Part shown: in pieces, positions 17,128 to 26,422 of the stretch
Layout of the letters: each line of letters starts with the position of its first letter
How positions within the stretch are numbered: position 1 is the first letter of the stretch
Source of the DNA: Deltaproteobacteria bacterium
GTDB lineage: Bacteria; Desulfobacterota; Binatia; UBA9968; JAJDTQ01
NCBI GenBank assembly: GCA_026712905.1
Contig: JAPOPM010000067.1
Span: 1 to 63,199, forward strand
Length of the DNA: 63,199 nucleotides
Reading direction: 5' to 3'
The notes under the pieces: model-generated
What the model was told of the DNA's origin: nothing
Database searches by the model: none
What the model saw: only the letters and a program-made list of their open reading frames with translations
Made by a program: the position numbers and the translations under genes

Positions 17128-18090
17128 ATGACCTACGCCTTCGACATCGTCCCGCGCGCGCCGTATTCGTTCGACTTCACGGTGGCGCGTTTCATGCGCT
17201 TCGCGAGCGAGAACGTCGATCTCGTCGAGGCCGGCCGCTATCGGCGCCTGCTGGCGGTCGGCCGCCAGCTCGCACTGGCCACCGTGACCAATGCCGGCAC
17301 CGTGGCCAAGCCGCGGCTGGCCGTAGCCCTGGAGAGCCCTTCGAGAGTCGCTCTCCAACTCCCCGGCTTCGAGACGCAACTGCGCCACGTTCTGTGCACG
17401 GACCTCGATCTCCGGCCGTTCTACCGAATGGCGCGCAAGGACGCGATGCTGGCGCCCATGGTACGCCGCTTCCGCGGGATGCGCGTGACCGCCAGCCCGA
17501 CGCTGTTCGAGGCGCTGGTCACCGCCGTCCTTTCCCAGCAGGTCAACCTTGGCTTCGCGTACTCCATCAAGAAGGCACTGGTCGAAAGCTTCGGACGCCG
17601 GCGGCGCCGTCAGGGACGCACCTACTACGCGTTCCCCGAGCCGCGCCGGTTCGCCGCGCAGTCCCTTGAAGCCATGCGCGGCTTCCGGCTGAGCAACGCC
17701 AAGGCGGGCACGCTGATCCGGCTCGGTGAGGCGTTTGCCTCGGACGCGGCGCTTCAAGACTCCGCCGGCCGGCTGGCCGCGCTGTCCGATGAGCAGGTCG
17801 TGGAACGCTTGACCGCCATCAAGGGCATTGGGCGCTGGTCGGCGGAGATCGCGCTGATGCGCGGCCTCGCACGCCCGGATACGTTCCCGGCGGGAGACCT
17901 GGGGGTGGTCAAGTACGTAGCCCAGGGCCTGCTGGGCAGGACCGGCAAGGCCACGGAAGACGAGATGCGGGCCTTCGCGGAACGCTGGCGACCCCACCGC
18001 GCCCTGTCCCTGGCTTACTGTTACGCCGAGCTGGCCACGCGCCGGGGCGCGTCCACGCCGGGGCTCGATGCGCGGCAGAGAACCCCGTGA
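17128..18090 (+). CDS. AlkA-like DNA-3-methyladenine glycosylase II
   Basis: A 320-residue HhH-GPD superfamily protein. The N-terminal beta-rich domain (YSFDFTVARFMRFASENVD) resembles the AlkA N-domain. SPTLFEALVTAVLSQQVNLGFA begins the helical domain. The helix-hairpin-helix LTAIKGIGRWSAEIALMRGL is followed by the catalytic Asp in TFPAGDLGV. It excises alkylated purines. No cysteine-coordinated iron-sulfur loop is visible at the C-terminus, which argues against MutY or endonuclease III. It may be co-transcribed with the upstream deacetylase, though they share no obvious pathway. Start ATG 17128 has GAGAG 5 bases upstream. Confidence 0.88.
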   Translation: MTYAFDIVPRAPYSFDFTVARFMRFASENVDLVEAGRYRRLLAVGRQLALATVTNAGTVAKPRLAVALESPSRVALQLPGFETQLRHVLCTDLDLRPFYRMARKDAMLAPMVRRFRGMRVTASPTLFEALVTAVLSQQVNLGFAYSIKKALVESFGRRRRRQGRTYYAFPEPRRFAAQSLEAMRGFRLSNAKAGTLIRLGEAFASDAALQDSAGRLAALSDEQVVERLTAIKGIGRWSAEIALMRGLARPDTFPAGDLGVVKYVAQGLLGRTGKATEDEMRAFAERWRPHRALSLAYCYAELATRRGASTPGLDARQRTP

Positions 18091-18134
18091 ACCTTCCACG
18101 CCGTGGACGCCGACGCGACGCTGCCGGCTCACCC

Positions 18135-18166
18135 TTGCGAGTGCGATCGCTTTATCTACATAAAAT
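18135..18166 (+). promoter_or_regulatory. Candidate promoter of the glycosylation gene block
   Basis: In a GC-rich surrounding, 18151-18175 is strongly AT-rich (TTTATCTACATAAAATTTTT). TTGCGA at 18135-18140 is a plausible -35 and CATAAA (18159-18164) a plausible -10 with an 18-base spacer. It lies about 50 bases upstream of the GT2-GtrA gene. The match to consensus is moderate. Confidence 0.35.
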
Positions 18167-18212
18167 TTTTCTCTAGACTACCCTTTCGCGGGACAAGCCG
18201 AATGACACGAGC

Positions 18213-19340
18213 ATGTTGAAGACAACCCATGGCACTCCCGGCGCTGAAGACACGCTTTCCATCGTCGTTCCGACGTTCCGCGAGGTGGGCAACATCCCCA
18301 CGCTTGCGGAACGCATCGACGCGGCCCTGGCGGAGACCGGCATCAAGTGGGAGCTGTTACTCGTAGACGACGATTCCGGCGACGGCAGCGAAGAGGCGGT
18401 CCACGAACTCGCCCGCCGTCTGCCGGTCCGGATCGTGGTCCGGCGCGACGGGCCGCGGGACCTGTCGCTGGCGGTGCTCGAGGGCATCCGGCAGTGCCGC
18501 TTCGACCGGCTGGTGGTGATGGACGCCGACCTGTCGCATCCGCCCGAACGCATCGCCGACATGCTCGCGGACCTGGCGCGGGACTGCGACATGGTCATCG
18601 GCAGCCGCTACACCCTCGGCGGAGCCGTGGACCGGTCCTGGAGCCTCTATCGCCTGCTCAACTCACGGCTGGCGACCTGGATGGCGCGTCCCCTGGTGGA
18701 CTGTGCCGACCCCATGTCCGGTTTTTTCGCTACGCGCCGCAGCGCGTTGCCGGAGCTCGGGGGACTGCGGCCCATGGGGTACAAGATCGCGCTGGAGCTG
18801 ATGGTGCGCGGGCGGTTGCGGGTGCGGGAGATTCCCATCGACTTCCACGACCGCAGCGTCGGGTCCAGCAAGATGAACTGGCGGCAGCAGGTCCGCTTCC
18901 TGCGCCATCTTTCGCGGCTGTACGACTACCGTTTCGGCAGCATGGCGCGCATCCCCAGCTTCAGCGTGGTGGGCGCCAGCGGCCTGATGGTCGACCTCGC
19001 CTGCTACCTCGGGCTCCAGTGGGCCGGCGTGGAGCACCGGCTGGCGCGTTTCCTGTCCTTCTGGCCCGCGGTGAGCTGGAACTGGGCGCTCAACCGCGGC
19101 TTCACGTACAGCGGGCGGGAGCGGCAGCCGCATCTGGAGCAATGGGCGCGGTTCGCGGCCAGCAGCGTCATCGGCCTGGGCGTGAACGTGGGCAGCTACG
19201 CGCTCCTGACCAGCTACGTCGCCCTGTTCGGACGCCACCGCCTGTGGGCGTTCTTTCTCGGCGTGGCCCTCGGCAGCGTGGTGAACTTCGTGGTCGCCGA
19301 CCTCTACGTCTACCGGAAGCTCCCGCCGCCGGAGCGCTGA
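18213..19340 (+). CDS. Polyprenyl-phosphate mannose/glucose synthase-like GT2 fused to GtrA domain
   Basis: Residues 15-230 are a family-2 glycosyltransferase of the dolichol-phosphate mannose synthase type: LSIVVPTFREVGNIPTLAER, LLVDDDSGDGS, VVMDADLSHPPE with the metal-binding DAD near residue 104, and VIGSRYTLGG. Residues 245-370 are a GtrA domain with four TM helices (FSVVGASGLMVDLACYLGL onward). The same architecture is found in prokaryotic DPM synthases that make polyprenyl-P-mannose from GDP-mannose on the cytoplasmic face. It heads a plus-strand gene string with three TMTC-like proteins and a GT22, all of which belong to families that use lipid-linked sugars. The donor sugar is inferred from the ManC gene nearby. 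Confidence 0.88.
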   Translation: MLKTTHGTPGAEDTLSIVVPTFREVGNIPTLAERIDAALAETGIKWELLLVDDDSGDGSEEAVHELARRLPVRIVVRRDGPRDLSLAVLEGIRQCRFDRLVVMDADLSHPPERIADMLADLARDCDMVIGSRYTLGGAVDRSWSLYRLLNSRLATWMARPLVDCADPMSGFFATRRSALPELGGLRPMGYKIALELMVRGRLRVREIPIDFHDRSVGSSKMNWRQQVRFLRHLSRLYDYRFGSMARIPSFSVVGASGLMVDLACYLGLQWAGVEHRLARFLSFWPAVSWNWALNRGFTYSGRERQPHLEQWARFAASSVIGLGVNVGSYALLTSYVALFGRHRLWAFFLGVALGSVVNFVVADLYVYRKLPPPER

Positions 19341-19386
19341 TGCGCATGGCCCGCGGACTCCGGCAGCCGCGCGCCCGCGACAGCAT

Positions 19387-21894
19387 GTGAGCGAGCCGCG
19401 CCAACGACCCGAGAAGCAACGGATGACAAGCGCCTGGCAACGACAGTCCGCGGACGACGGCGACCGGACCGGCGGTTCCCCGGGCCGGCACGCCCTGCCG
19501 GCACTCGGACTCGGGCTTCTCGTGGCGGTGAGCTACTTGCCCGCGCTCCAGGGCGATTTCGTCTGGGACGACGTCATCTTCTCCGAGGAGCCGGTCATCC
19601 ACCAGTGGTCCGGGCTGTGGAACATCTGGTTCTCGCCCGCGGACATCCGCAACGAAGGACACTACTGGCCGGTCGTCTATACGAGCTTCTGGCTGGAGCA
19701 CAAGCTGTGGGGCCTCGCGCCCATCGGGTACCACGTCGTCAACCTGCTGTTGCACTGGCTCAACACCCTGCTGGTGTGGCGGCTGCTCCGTTGCCTCGCC
19801 GTGCCCGGCGCCTGGGCCGCGGCCGCGGTCTTCGCCGTGCATCCGCTCCACGTGGAATCGGTGGCATGGCTCATCGAGCGCAAGGACCTGCTGTCCGGGC
19901 TGTTCTACCTCGCCGCCGCGCTCACCTGGATCCGCTTCGTCGATACTCCGACCTGGAGCCGCTACGGCCTCTCCCTGGCGCTGTACGTCGCGGCCCTCCT
20001 CTCCAAGTCCATGGCGGTGACCCTGCCCGCGGCGCTCCTGATCTGGCACTGGTGGCAACGGGATCGGATCAGCGCCGCGGACCTGGCGCGCCTGGCGCCG
20101 TTCTTCGCCGTCGGACTGGCCCTCACCGTTGCGGACTACGTGTTCTACAGCGGACGGGAGCCGCTGGCGCTGGGCTACTCGTTCATCGAGCGGATCCTCA
20201 TCGCCGGCCGCGCCTTGTGGTTTTACGCCGGCAAGCTCGTGTGGCCGACGGACCTGGCGGTGATCTACCCGCTGTGGGACGTTCGCGCCGGCGACGCACT
20301 GGCATGGGCCCACGTGGTCGCCGCCGCGGCCGTGGCGGCGTTCCTGTGGCTCGGCCGCCATCGCCTGGGCCGAGGGCCCGTGGCCGCCGTGCTGTTCTAC
20401 GCCGTGACACTGGCGCCGGTTCTGGGCTTCATCGATTACGGCTACATGCAGTTCTCCTTTGTCGCCGACCGCTTCCAATACCTGGCCGGCATGGGCCTGA
20501 TGGCGCTCCTCGTCGGCACCGCCGTCCGGGCCGCGGGCGGGCTGCCGCGTGTTCTCGGCATGGCGGCCCGGGGAGCGTTCGCCCTGATCCTGGCAGTGCT
20601 CGCGACGCTGAGCTGGGCGCAGTCGGGCATCTACCGGGACGAGGTCACCTTCTTCAGCCACATCGTCGGATTGAACCCGGCCGCGCGCGACGCCTATCTG
20701 AACCTCGGCAGCGCGTTGTTCGAGGCGGACCGGCCCGAAGAGGGACTGGCGGCCAGCCGTCTTGCCCTCCGCCACCGGCCCGACTCCGCGAGCGCCCATT
20801 CCAACGTGGGACGCGGACTGCTCAAGGAGGGACGGTTCGACGAGGCGGAAACGCATCTCCGGCGCGCCGTGGAGCTCGATCCGCGCAAGGGCTCGGCGCG
20901 GCAGAACCTGGCCGAACTGCTGCGCAAGACGAAGCGTTACGAGGAGGCCGTCGCGACGTCCCGAGCCGCTCTCCGCATCGACCGCAACAGCGCGCTGGCC
21001 TACGGCGGCATGGGCACCGCGCTGTTCGAGTTGAAGCGCCACGAGGAGGCGGTCGCCGCCACGACCCGGGCACTGGCCCTCAAGCCGGACACGGCCATGG
21101 CGGGTTCTCTGCACCTCTTCACCGGCAAGTCGCTCCGCGCCCTGGGACGGCTCGACGAGGCGGAAGCGTATATCCGCCGAGCCACGGAGATCGACGCGCG
21201 CAACCCGTTGCCGCTGGTGGAGCTGGCCGGGCTGTATCGCACACGGGGACGCGGCGCGGAGGCCGACCGGCTCCTGGAGCGCGCCCGGACGCTGCCGTCG
21301 AGCGACGCGGCCGCGCTTCACGTGACGGCGGAGGCGCTGCGCGCCCGGAAGCGCTTCGAGAGCGCCATGGAAATGTATCGCGCGGCCATCGGAATCGCCC
21401 CGGAGTTCGCTCCCGCCCACGCCGGACTGGGCATCGCGCTGTTACAGGTCAAACGGAACGCGGAGGCCATCGAGGCCATGGCGCGGGCGCTGCGGCTCGA
21501 CCCCGCACTGCCGGTGGCGGGGACGCTGCACGTGCTCCTGGGCCGCGCCCAGCAGGCCCTGGGGAAGACGGAAGCCGCGGCCGAACACCATGAGCGCGCC
21601 CTCGATCACGACCCGCGCCAGCAGGAAGCCCTGGACCGCCTGGCGATGATCCGCTTCCAACAGCGTCGCTACGCCGATGCCCTGGAACTCTACCGCAGGC
21701 TGGCGGAGGCGGTCCCCACGGGAGCGCAGACTCACGCCAACATCGGCGCCACCCTGTACCACCTGGGCCGTCCCGGCGAGGCATTGACCAGCTTCGAACG
21801 GGCGCTCTCCCTCAAGCCCGACCTGGAGGGGGCACGGAAAGGAGCGGCGCACATGCGCCGGGTGGTCGAGCAACGGGCACAACCGCAACCCTAG
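19387..21894 (+). CDS. TMTC-like membrane glycosyltransferase with TPR array, paralog 1
   Basis: An 835-residue protein with about ten TM helices in residues 40-425 and roughly eleven TPRs from residue 435 to the end (for example AYLNLGSALFEADRPEEGLA). The N-terminal loop contains FVWDDVIF near residue 58, an acidic motif expected of GT-C enzymes. AVFAVHPLHVESVAWLIERK near residue 148 matches the eukaryotic TMTC signature HPxHxExVAxxxxRxDLL. TMTC proteins O-mannosylate cadherins from dolichol-P-mannose. By analogy this protein may transfer mannose to exported proteins or other acceptors, with the TPRs facing the acceptor. GTG at 19387 is used; ATG 19423 is an alternative. It lies 46 bases after the GT2-GtrA gene. 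Confidence 0.85.
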   Translation: MSEPRQRPEKQRMTSAWQRQSADDGDRTGGSPGRHALPALGLGLLVAVSYLPALQGDFVWDDVIFSEEPVIHQWSGLWNIWFSPADIRNEGHYWPVVYTSFWLEHKLWGLAPIGYHVVNLLLHWLNTLLVWRLLRCLAVPGAWAAAAVFAVHPLHVESVAWLIERKDLLSGLFYLAAALTWIRFVDTPTWSRYGLSLALYVAALLSKSMAVTLPAALLIWHWWQRDRISAADLARLAPFFAVGLALTVADYVFYSGREPLALGYSFIERILIAGRALWFYAGKLVWPTDLAVIYPLWDVRAGDALAWAHVVAAAAVAAFLWLGRHRLGRGPVAAVLFYAVTLAPVLGFIDYGYMQFSFVADRFQYLAGMGLMALLVGTAVRAAGGLPRVLGMAARGAFALILAVLATLSWAQSGIYRDEVTFFSHIVGLNPAARDAYLNLGSALFEADRPEEGLAASRLALRHRPDSASAHSNVGRGLLKEGRFDEAETHLRRAVELDPRKGSARQNLAELLRKTKRYEEAVATSRAALRIDRNSALAYGGMGTALFELKRHEEAVAATTRALALKPDTAMAGSLHLFTGKSLRALGRLDEAEAYIRRATEIDARNPLPLVELAGLYRTRGRGAEADRLLERARTLPSSDAAALHVTAEALRARKRFESAMEMYRAAIGIAPEFAPAHAGLGIALLQVKRNAEAIEAMARALRLDPALPVAGTLHVLLGRAQQALGKTEAAAEHHERALDHDPRQQEALDRLAMIRFQQRRYADALELYRRLAEAVPTGAQTHANIGATLYHLGRPGEALTSFERALSLKPDLEGARKGAAHMRRVVEQRAQPQP

Positions 21895-21904
21895 GCGTGC
21901 TGCG

Positions 21905-24463
21905 ATGGAGACGAAGGAAAAAAGGCCGACCCGCCGTCAACGGCGTGCTTCGAAGCCCGCGAAACGGCAGACCCCGCCCCCTCCGCCGTCCGGTGAAGAG
22001 CGGCGGTTCCGGTGGCCCGGGATGTCGCGCACCACGGCCTTGGGCGCCGCCGCCCTGGGGCTCATGGTGCTGGTCAGCTACCTGCCCGCGCTGTGGGCCG
22101 GGTTCGTCTGGGATGACGCCATCTTCGTGGAAGAACCGGTGATCCACGACTGGTCCGGGCTTTGGAGCGTCTGGTTCGATCCGGCGAACATCAAGAAGGA
22201 GGGGCACTACTGGCCGATCGTGTACACGAGCTTCTGGCTGGAGCACAAGCTGTGGGGACTCGCGCCCATGGGCTACCACCTCGTCAACGTGCTGCTTCAC
22301 CTCGCCAACTGCCTGCTGGTGTGGCGCCTGCTATCCCGGCTGGCGGTGCCCGGTGCCTGGGCCGTGGCCGCGGTGTTCGCCGTGCATCCGCTGCACGTCG
22401 AGTCGGTGGCATGGATCATGGAGCGCAAGGACCTGCTCTCGACGCTGTTCTACGTCACGGCCTTGCTGACCTGGATACGTTTCACCGAAGTGCCGGAATG
22501 GCGGCGCTATTGCCTGGCCCTGGCACTGTTCGCCGCGGGACTCCTGTCCAAGTCGGTGGTGGTCACCTTGCCCGCGGCCCTCGTGATCTGGCACTGGTGG
22601 CAACGCGACAAGGTCACCTTCACCGACCTGGCGCGGCTCGCGCCGTTCTTCGTGGTGGGGCTGTTCATCACCGCCGGCGACCTGGCCTTCTACAACTCGC
22701 GCGAGCCCCTGTCCCTGGACTACACGTTCGCCGAGCGGCTGTTGATCGCGTGCCGCGCCCTGTGGTTCTACGTCGGCAAGCTGCTGTGGCCCGCCGACCT
22801 CGCGGTGATCTACCCGCTGTGGGACATCCGCGCCGGCGATCTTCTCGCCTGGGCCTACGTGCTGGCGGCGGGCGCGCTGCCGGTGCTGCTGTGGCTCGGG
22901 CTCGGGCGCATCGGACGCGGGCCGCTGGTGGGCGCGCTGTTCTTCGCGCTGACCCTGTCCCCGGTCCTGGGATTCGTGGACTACGGCTACATGCAGTTCG
23001 CTTTCGTCGCCGACCGCTTCCAGTACCTCGCGGGCCTGGGCGTCATGGCGGTGCTGGTGGGCGCCGGCGTGACGGCAGCCGGCCGCCTGACGGGCGCTCC
23101 CAGGGCGGCCGTCCAGGGCGCGTTCGGCGCGGTCCTGGTCGTGCTCGGGGCTCTTACCTGGGCGCAGTCCGGCGTCTACCGGAACGAGGTCGCGCTCTTC
23201 GGCCACATCGCCGCCAGCAATCCCGAGGCGCGGGACGCGCACCTCAATCTCGCCAAGGCCCTGATCCTGGAGGGGCGCAACGAGGAAGCCCTTGCCGCGG
23301 CCCGGGTCGCGGTGGCGCAGCGTCCGGACTTTGTCGCCGGCTACACCAACCTCGGGCTGTCGCTGCTGAACCTGAAGCGCTACGACGAGGCCGAGAAGGT
23401 CCTCCGCCAAGGCATGCAACACGAACCGCGCGACCGGAACTCGCGCCAGAACCTGGCCGACACGCTGCGCCGGCAAGGGAGGTACAAGGAGGCCGTGGAG
23501 GCCTACCGCGACGTCATCGAGGTGGACCGCCGCTACGCCCTGGCCTACGCCGGGCTGGGCGACACGCTGTTCCGCCTGACGCGCTACGAGGACGCCGTCT
23601 CCGCTCTGGAGCGGGCACTCGCCCTGGACCCCGACGCGTCCGTGGCGGTCACGCTCCATCTGATCCTGGGTGAGAGCCTGACCAAGCTCAACCGGTTCGA
23701 CGCGGCGGCCGAACGGTTCCGCCGCGCCGCGGCCATGGACCCGGGGGACGCGCGTCCCCTGGGCCGCCTGGCGCAACTGCTGAACACCCAGGGACGCACC
23801 GCGGAGGCCGACGGCTATCTGCGCCGCCTGCGCGAGTTGCGCCCCGACCAGGCGGCCTCCCATCACCACGCCGCCGAGGTGCTCAGGCGCGGCAAGCGCT
23901 ACGAGGACGCCGTGGCGTCGTACCGCGCCGCCCTCCAGGTCGATCCGGACTACGGCCCCGCGCACGCCGGGCTGGGAACCGCGCTGTTCGCCATGAAGCG
24001 TTACGACGAGGCCCTGGAGTCCCTGGAACGCTCCATCGACCTGGAACCGGAGTCACTGGCCGTCGTTGCCCGCCACGTGCTGGCGGGACGCGCGGCCCGG
24101 GCGCTGGACCGCACGGAGGAAGCGATCGGGCACTTCGAACGCGCCCACGCCATGAACCCGCGCAACGCCTCGGCGCTGGACTTCCTCGGCGTCGCGCGCT
24201 TCAGCCAGAAGCGTTACGACGAGGCCCTCACGCTGTTTCGCGCCCTGCTCGAGCTGCGCCCCGACCAAGCGAACATCCTCGCCAACATCGGCACCACGCT
24301 GTATCACCTGGGCCGGCCCGAAGAGGCGCTGCCGCACTTCGAACGCGCCGCCGCCCTGAAACCCGACCTGGCCTCGGCGCAAGCCGGGCTCCAGGCGGCG
24401 CGAAGGGCGCTGGAACGAACCGGGCAGGCACAAGGCCAAGGCCATGGCAAGCCGGAAGAGTAG
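21905..24463 (+). CDS. TMTC-like membrane glycosyltransferase with TPR array, paralog 2
   Basis: An 852-residue tandem paralog of the preceding gene, starting 10 bases after its stop. It has a basic N-terminus (KEKRPTRRQRRASKPAKRQT) before TM1, FVWDDAIF near residue 67, AVFAVHPLHVESVAWIMERK near 160 and FVDYGYMQFAFVADRFQYLA in a later loop shared by the first two paralogs. From about residue 442 there are some twelve TPR units, such as KRYDEAEKVLRQGMQHEPRD. The strong conservation of the membrane half against variable TPRs suggests the same chemistry with different partners. It overlaps the next gene by 20 bases. Confidence 0.86.
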   Translation: METKEKRPTRRQRRASKPAKRQTPPPPPSGEERRFRWPGMSRTTALGAAALGLMVLVSYLPALWAGFVWDDAIFVEEPVIHDWSGLWSVWFDPANIKKEGHYWPIVYTSFWLEHKLWGLAPMGYHLVNVLLHLANCLLVWRLLSRLAVPGAWAVAAVFAVHPLHVESVAWIMERKDLLSTLFYVTALLTWIRFTEVPEWRRYCLALALFAAGLLSKSVVVTLPAALVIWHWWQRDKVTFTDLARLAPFFVVGLFITAGDLAFYNSREPLSLDYTFAERLLIACRALWFYVGKLLWPADLAVIYPLWDIRAGDLLAWAYVLAAGALPVLLWLGLGRIGRGPLVGALFFALTLSPVLGFVDYGYMQFAFVADRFQYLAGLGVMAVLVGAGVTAAGRLTGAPRAAVQGAFGAVLVVLGALTWAQSGVYRNEVALFGHIAASNPEARDAHLNLAKALILEGRNEEALAAARVAVAQRPDFVAGYTNLGLSLLNLKRYDEAEKVLRQGMQHEPRDRNSRQNLADTLRRQGRYKEAVEAYRDVIEVDRRYALAYAGLGDTLFRLTRYEDAVSALERALALDPDASVAVTLHLILGESLTKLNRFDAAAERFRRAAAMDPGDARPLGRLAQLLNTQGRTAEADGYLRRLRELRPDQAASHHHAAEVLRRGKRYEDAVASYRAALQVDPDYGPAHAGLGTALFAMKRYDEALESLERSIDLEPESLAVVARHVLAGRAARALDRTEEAIGHFERAHAMNPRNASALDFLGVARFSQKRYDEALTLFRALLELRPDQANILANIGTTLYHLGRPEEALPHFERAAALKPDLASAQAGLQAARRALERTGQAQGQGHGKPEE

Positions 24464-26408
24464 GAAAGGGACCGCGGAGAAGAGGGCCGCGGAGAAGAGG
24501 ACCGCGGCGGCGCAGGCGTCCCGGCACCGTGGGGACGTGCCCGCCGCATCCACGGGTCCCCTGGTCTCCGCCCGCTTCACGCGCGCGGACGCGCTGGCGG
24601 CGGCGGCCTTGGCCCTGATGATCGCGGTCAGCTACTTCCCCGCCACCCGTTTCGGCTTCGTCTGGGACGACGTCATCATCACCACCCTGGACGCGATCCG
24701 GGAATGGGGCGGCATCGTGGACCTGTGGTTCGCTCCGGGCACGGCGTACCGGCAGGGCATCGTCGGCGAGGACCACTACTGGCCGCTGCTCTACACGACC
24801 TTCTGGATCGAGCACAAGCTCTGGGGATTCGCCCCGGCCGGCTACCACGCCGTCAACCTGATCCTCCACTTCGTGAACACGGTGCTGCTGTGGCGTCTGC
24901 TGCTGCGACTTTCCGTGCCCGGCGCGTGGTTCATCGCCGCGGTGTTCGCGGTGCACCCCTTGCACGTGGAATCCGTCGCCTGGGTGATCGCCCGCAAGGA
25001 CCTGCTATCGGCCATGTTCTATCTCATGGCCTTCAGCGCCTGGCTGCGCTTCGTGGACGCACCGCGCGCCGGCAACTACCTCCTGGTGATGGCGCTGTTC
25101 GCGGCCGGCATGTTGTGCAAGTCCATCGTGGTGACGTTCCCCGCCGCCCTGCTCGTCTGGCACTGGTGGCGACACGGGCGCGTTACCGGGACGGACTGCG
25201 CGCGGCTGGTGCCCCTGTTCCTCCTCGCCGTCGCCCTCGCCGCCGTGGATCTGGCCATCTACGAGAGAGTGAGCCTGGCTTTCGACTACTCGGTCACCCA
25301 GCGTACGTTGATGGCCGCGCAGTCGCTGTGGTTCTACGCGGGGAAACTGCTGTGGCCGTTCCACCTGGCCCTCCTGTATCCGCAGTGGGACCTGGAAGGT
25401 CCGCTGGCGTGGGCGGCCCTCGTCGCCGCGTTCGCCGTTTTCGCGTCGCTCTGGTTCCCGCGGCACCGCATCGGACGCGGGCCGCTGGCGTGCGCGCTGT
25501 TCTTCGCACTCACGCTGGCGCCGGTGCTGGGCTTCAAGGACTTCGGCTACATGAACATGTCGTTCGCGGCGGACCGCTACCAGTACCTGGCCGGGACCGG
25601 CATCCTCATCCTCGTTGCGGGTGGGGCCGCCCGCGGCACGGCCCGGCTTGCGCACCCCTGGAAGAAGGCGGCGGCGGGACTTGCCGGCGTGGTGCTCGCG
25701 GTGCTGGGAGCGGCCTCGTGGCTCCAGTCCGGCGTCTACAAGGACGACGCAACCCTGTTTACCCATGCGGCGGCCACCAATCCGGGGTCCTGGGCCGCCC
25801 GGTACCATGCCGCGCTCGAGCTCCGGAAGCTCAAGCGCTATGACGAGGCCGAAGACCATTTCCGCCGCTCCCTGGAACTGCGGCCGCGCGACTATACCGG
25901 CCGGCACCGTCGCGACGTGCTCCAGCACATCGCCGATACGTTCCGGCTGCGCGAGCGCTACGAGGAAGCCATCGTCGCCTACCGCCGGGTGGCGGCGGAA
26001 TTTCCCGATTTCCCCATGGCCCATGCCGGGCTGGGTTACTCCCTGTTCCGGCTCCAGCGCCACGAGGAGGCCATCGTCGCGCTGGAACGGTCGCTGGCCC
26101 TCAAGCCGCCCTCATCCGCGGCCGAGGGCCTCCGGCGCCTCTTCGCAACTACACTCGACAGCGCCGCTTGGGGCCGTTTCGCCGACGCGCGTTACAGTGA
26201 GGCGCTGGACCTCTACCGGAAACTGGCGGCGCTCGATGACGGCAACGCCCGCGTCCATGCCAACCTGGGCGCGACCCTGCAGCGCCTGGACCGGCTGGAA
26301 GACGCCCGCCGAAGCTTCGAGCGCGCCCTGGACCTGGACCCGGACCTTGCATTGGCCCGGGCCGGGCTGAAGGAGGTGCGGGAACGCCTGCGGCGACGCG
26401 GACAGTAG
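24444..26408 (+). CDS. TMTC-like membrane glycosyltransferase with short TPR array, paralog 3
   Basis: A 654-residue third paralog, beginning within the last 20 bases of paralog 2. The N-terminus is Lys/Arg/Ala-rich. Core motifs are FVWDDVIITT near residue 71, AVFAVHPLHVESVAWVIARK near 170 and GYMNMSFAADRYQYLAGTGI. Only about five TPR units remain after residue 449 (KRYDEAEDHFRRSLELRPRD; DRLEDARRSFERALDLDPDL), so it lacks the long array of its neighbours. It is a complete gene, not a truncation: it ends with a normal TPR and is followed by a well-spaced downstream gene. Reduced acceptor range is one reading of the short array. Confidence 0.85.
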   Translation: MASRKSRKGTAEKRAAEKRTAAAQASRHRGDVPAASTGPLVSARFTRADALAAAALALMIAVSYFPATRFGFVWDDVIITTLDAIREWGGIVDLWFAPGTAYRQGIVGEDHYWPLLYTTFWIEHKLWGFAPAGYHAVNLILHFVNTVLLWRLLLRLSVPGAWFIAAVFAVHPLHVESVAWVIARKDLLSAMFYLMAFSAWLRFVDAPRAGNYLLVMALFAAGMLCKSIVVTFPAALLVWHWWRHGRVTGTDCARLVPLFLLAVALAAVDLAIYERVSLAFDYSVTQRTLMAAQSLWFYAGKLLWPFHLALLYPQWDLEGPLAWAALVAAFAVFASLWFPRHRIGRGPLACALFFALTLAPVLGFKDFGYMNMSFAADRYQYLAGTGILILVAGGAARGTARLAHPWKKAAAGLAGVVLAVLGAASWLQSGVYKDDATLFTHAAATNPGSWAARYHAALELRKLKRYDEAEDHFRRSLELRPRDYTGRHRRDVLQHIADTFRLRERYEEAIVAYRRVAAEFPDFPMAHAGLGYSLFRLQRHEEAIVALERSLALKPPSSAAEGLRRLFATTLDSAAWGRFADARYSEALDLYRKLAALDDGNARVHANLGATLQRLDRLEDARRSFERALDLDPDLALARAGLKEVRERLRRRGQ

Positions 26409-26422
26409 GAGAAACGGGACTC

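Noticed and set aside
18146..18152. GCGATCGC as a HIP1-like repeated octamer
   Set aside because: A single occurrence was noticed and it is probably chance within the promoter-like patch.
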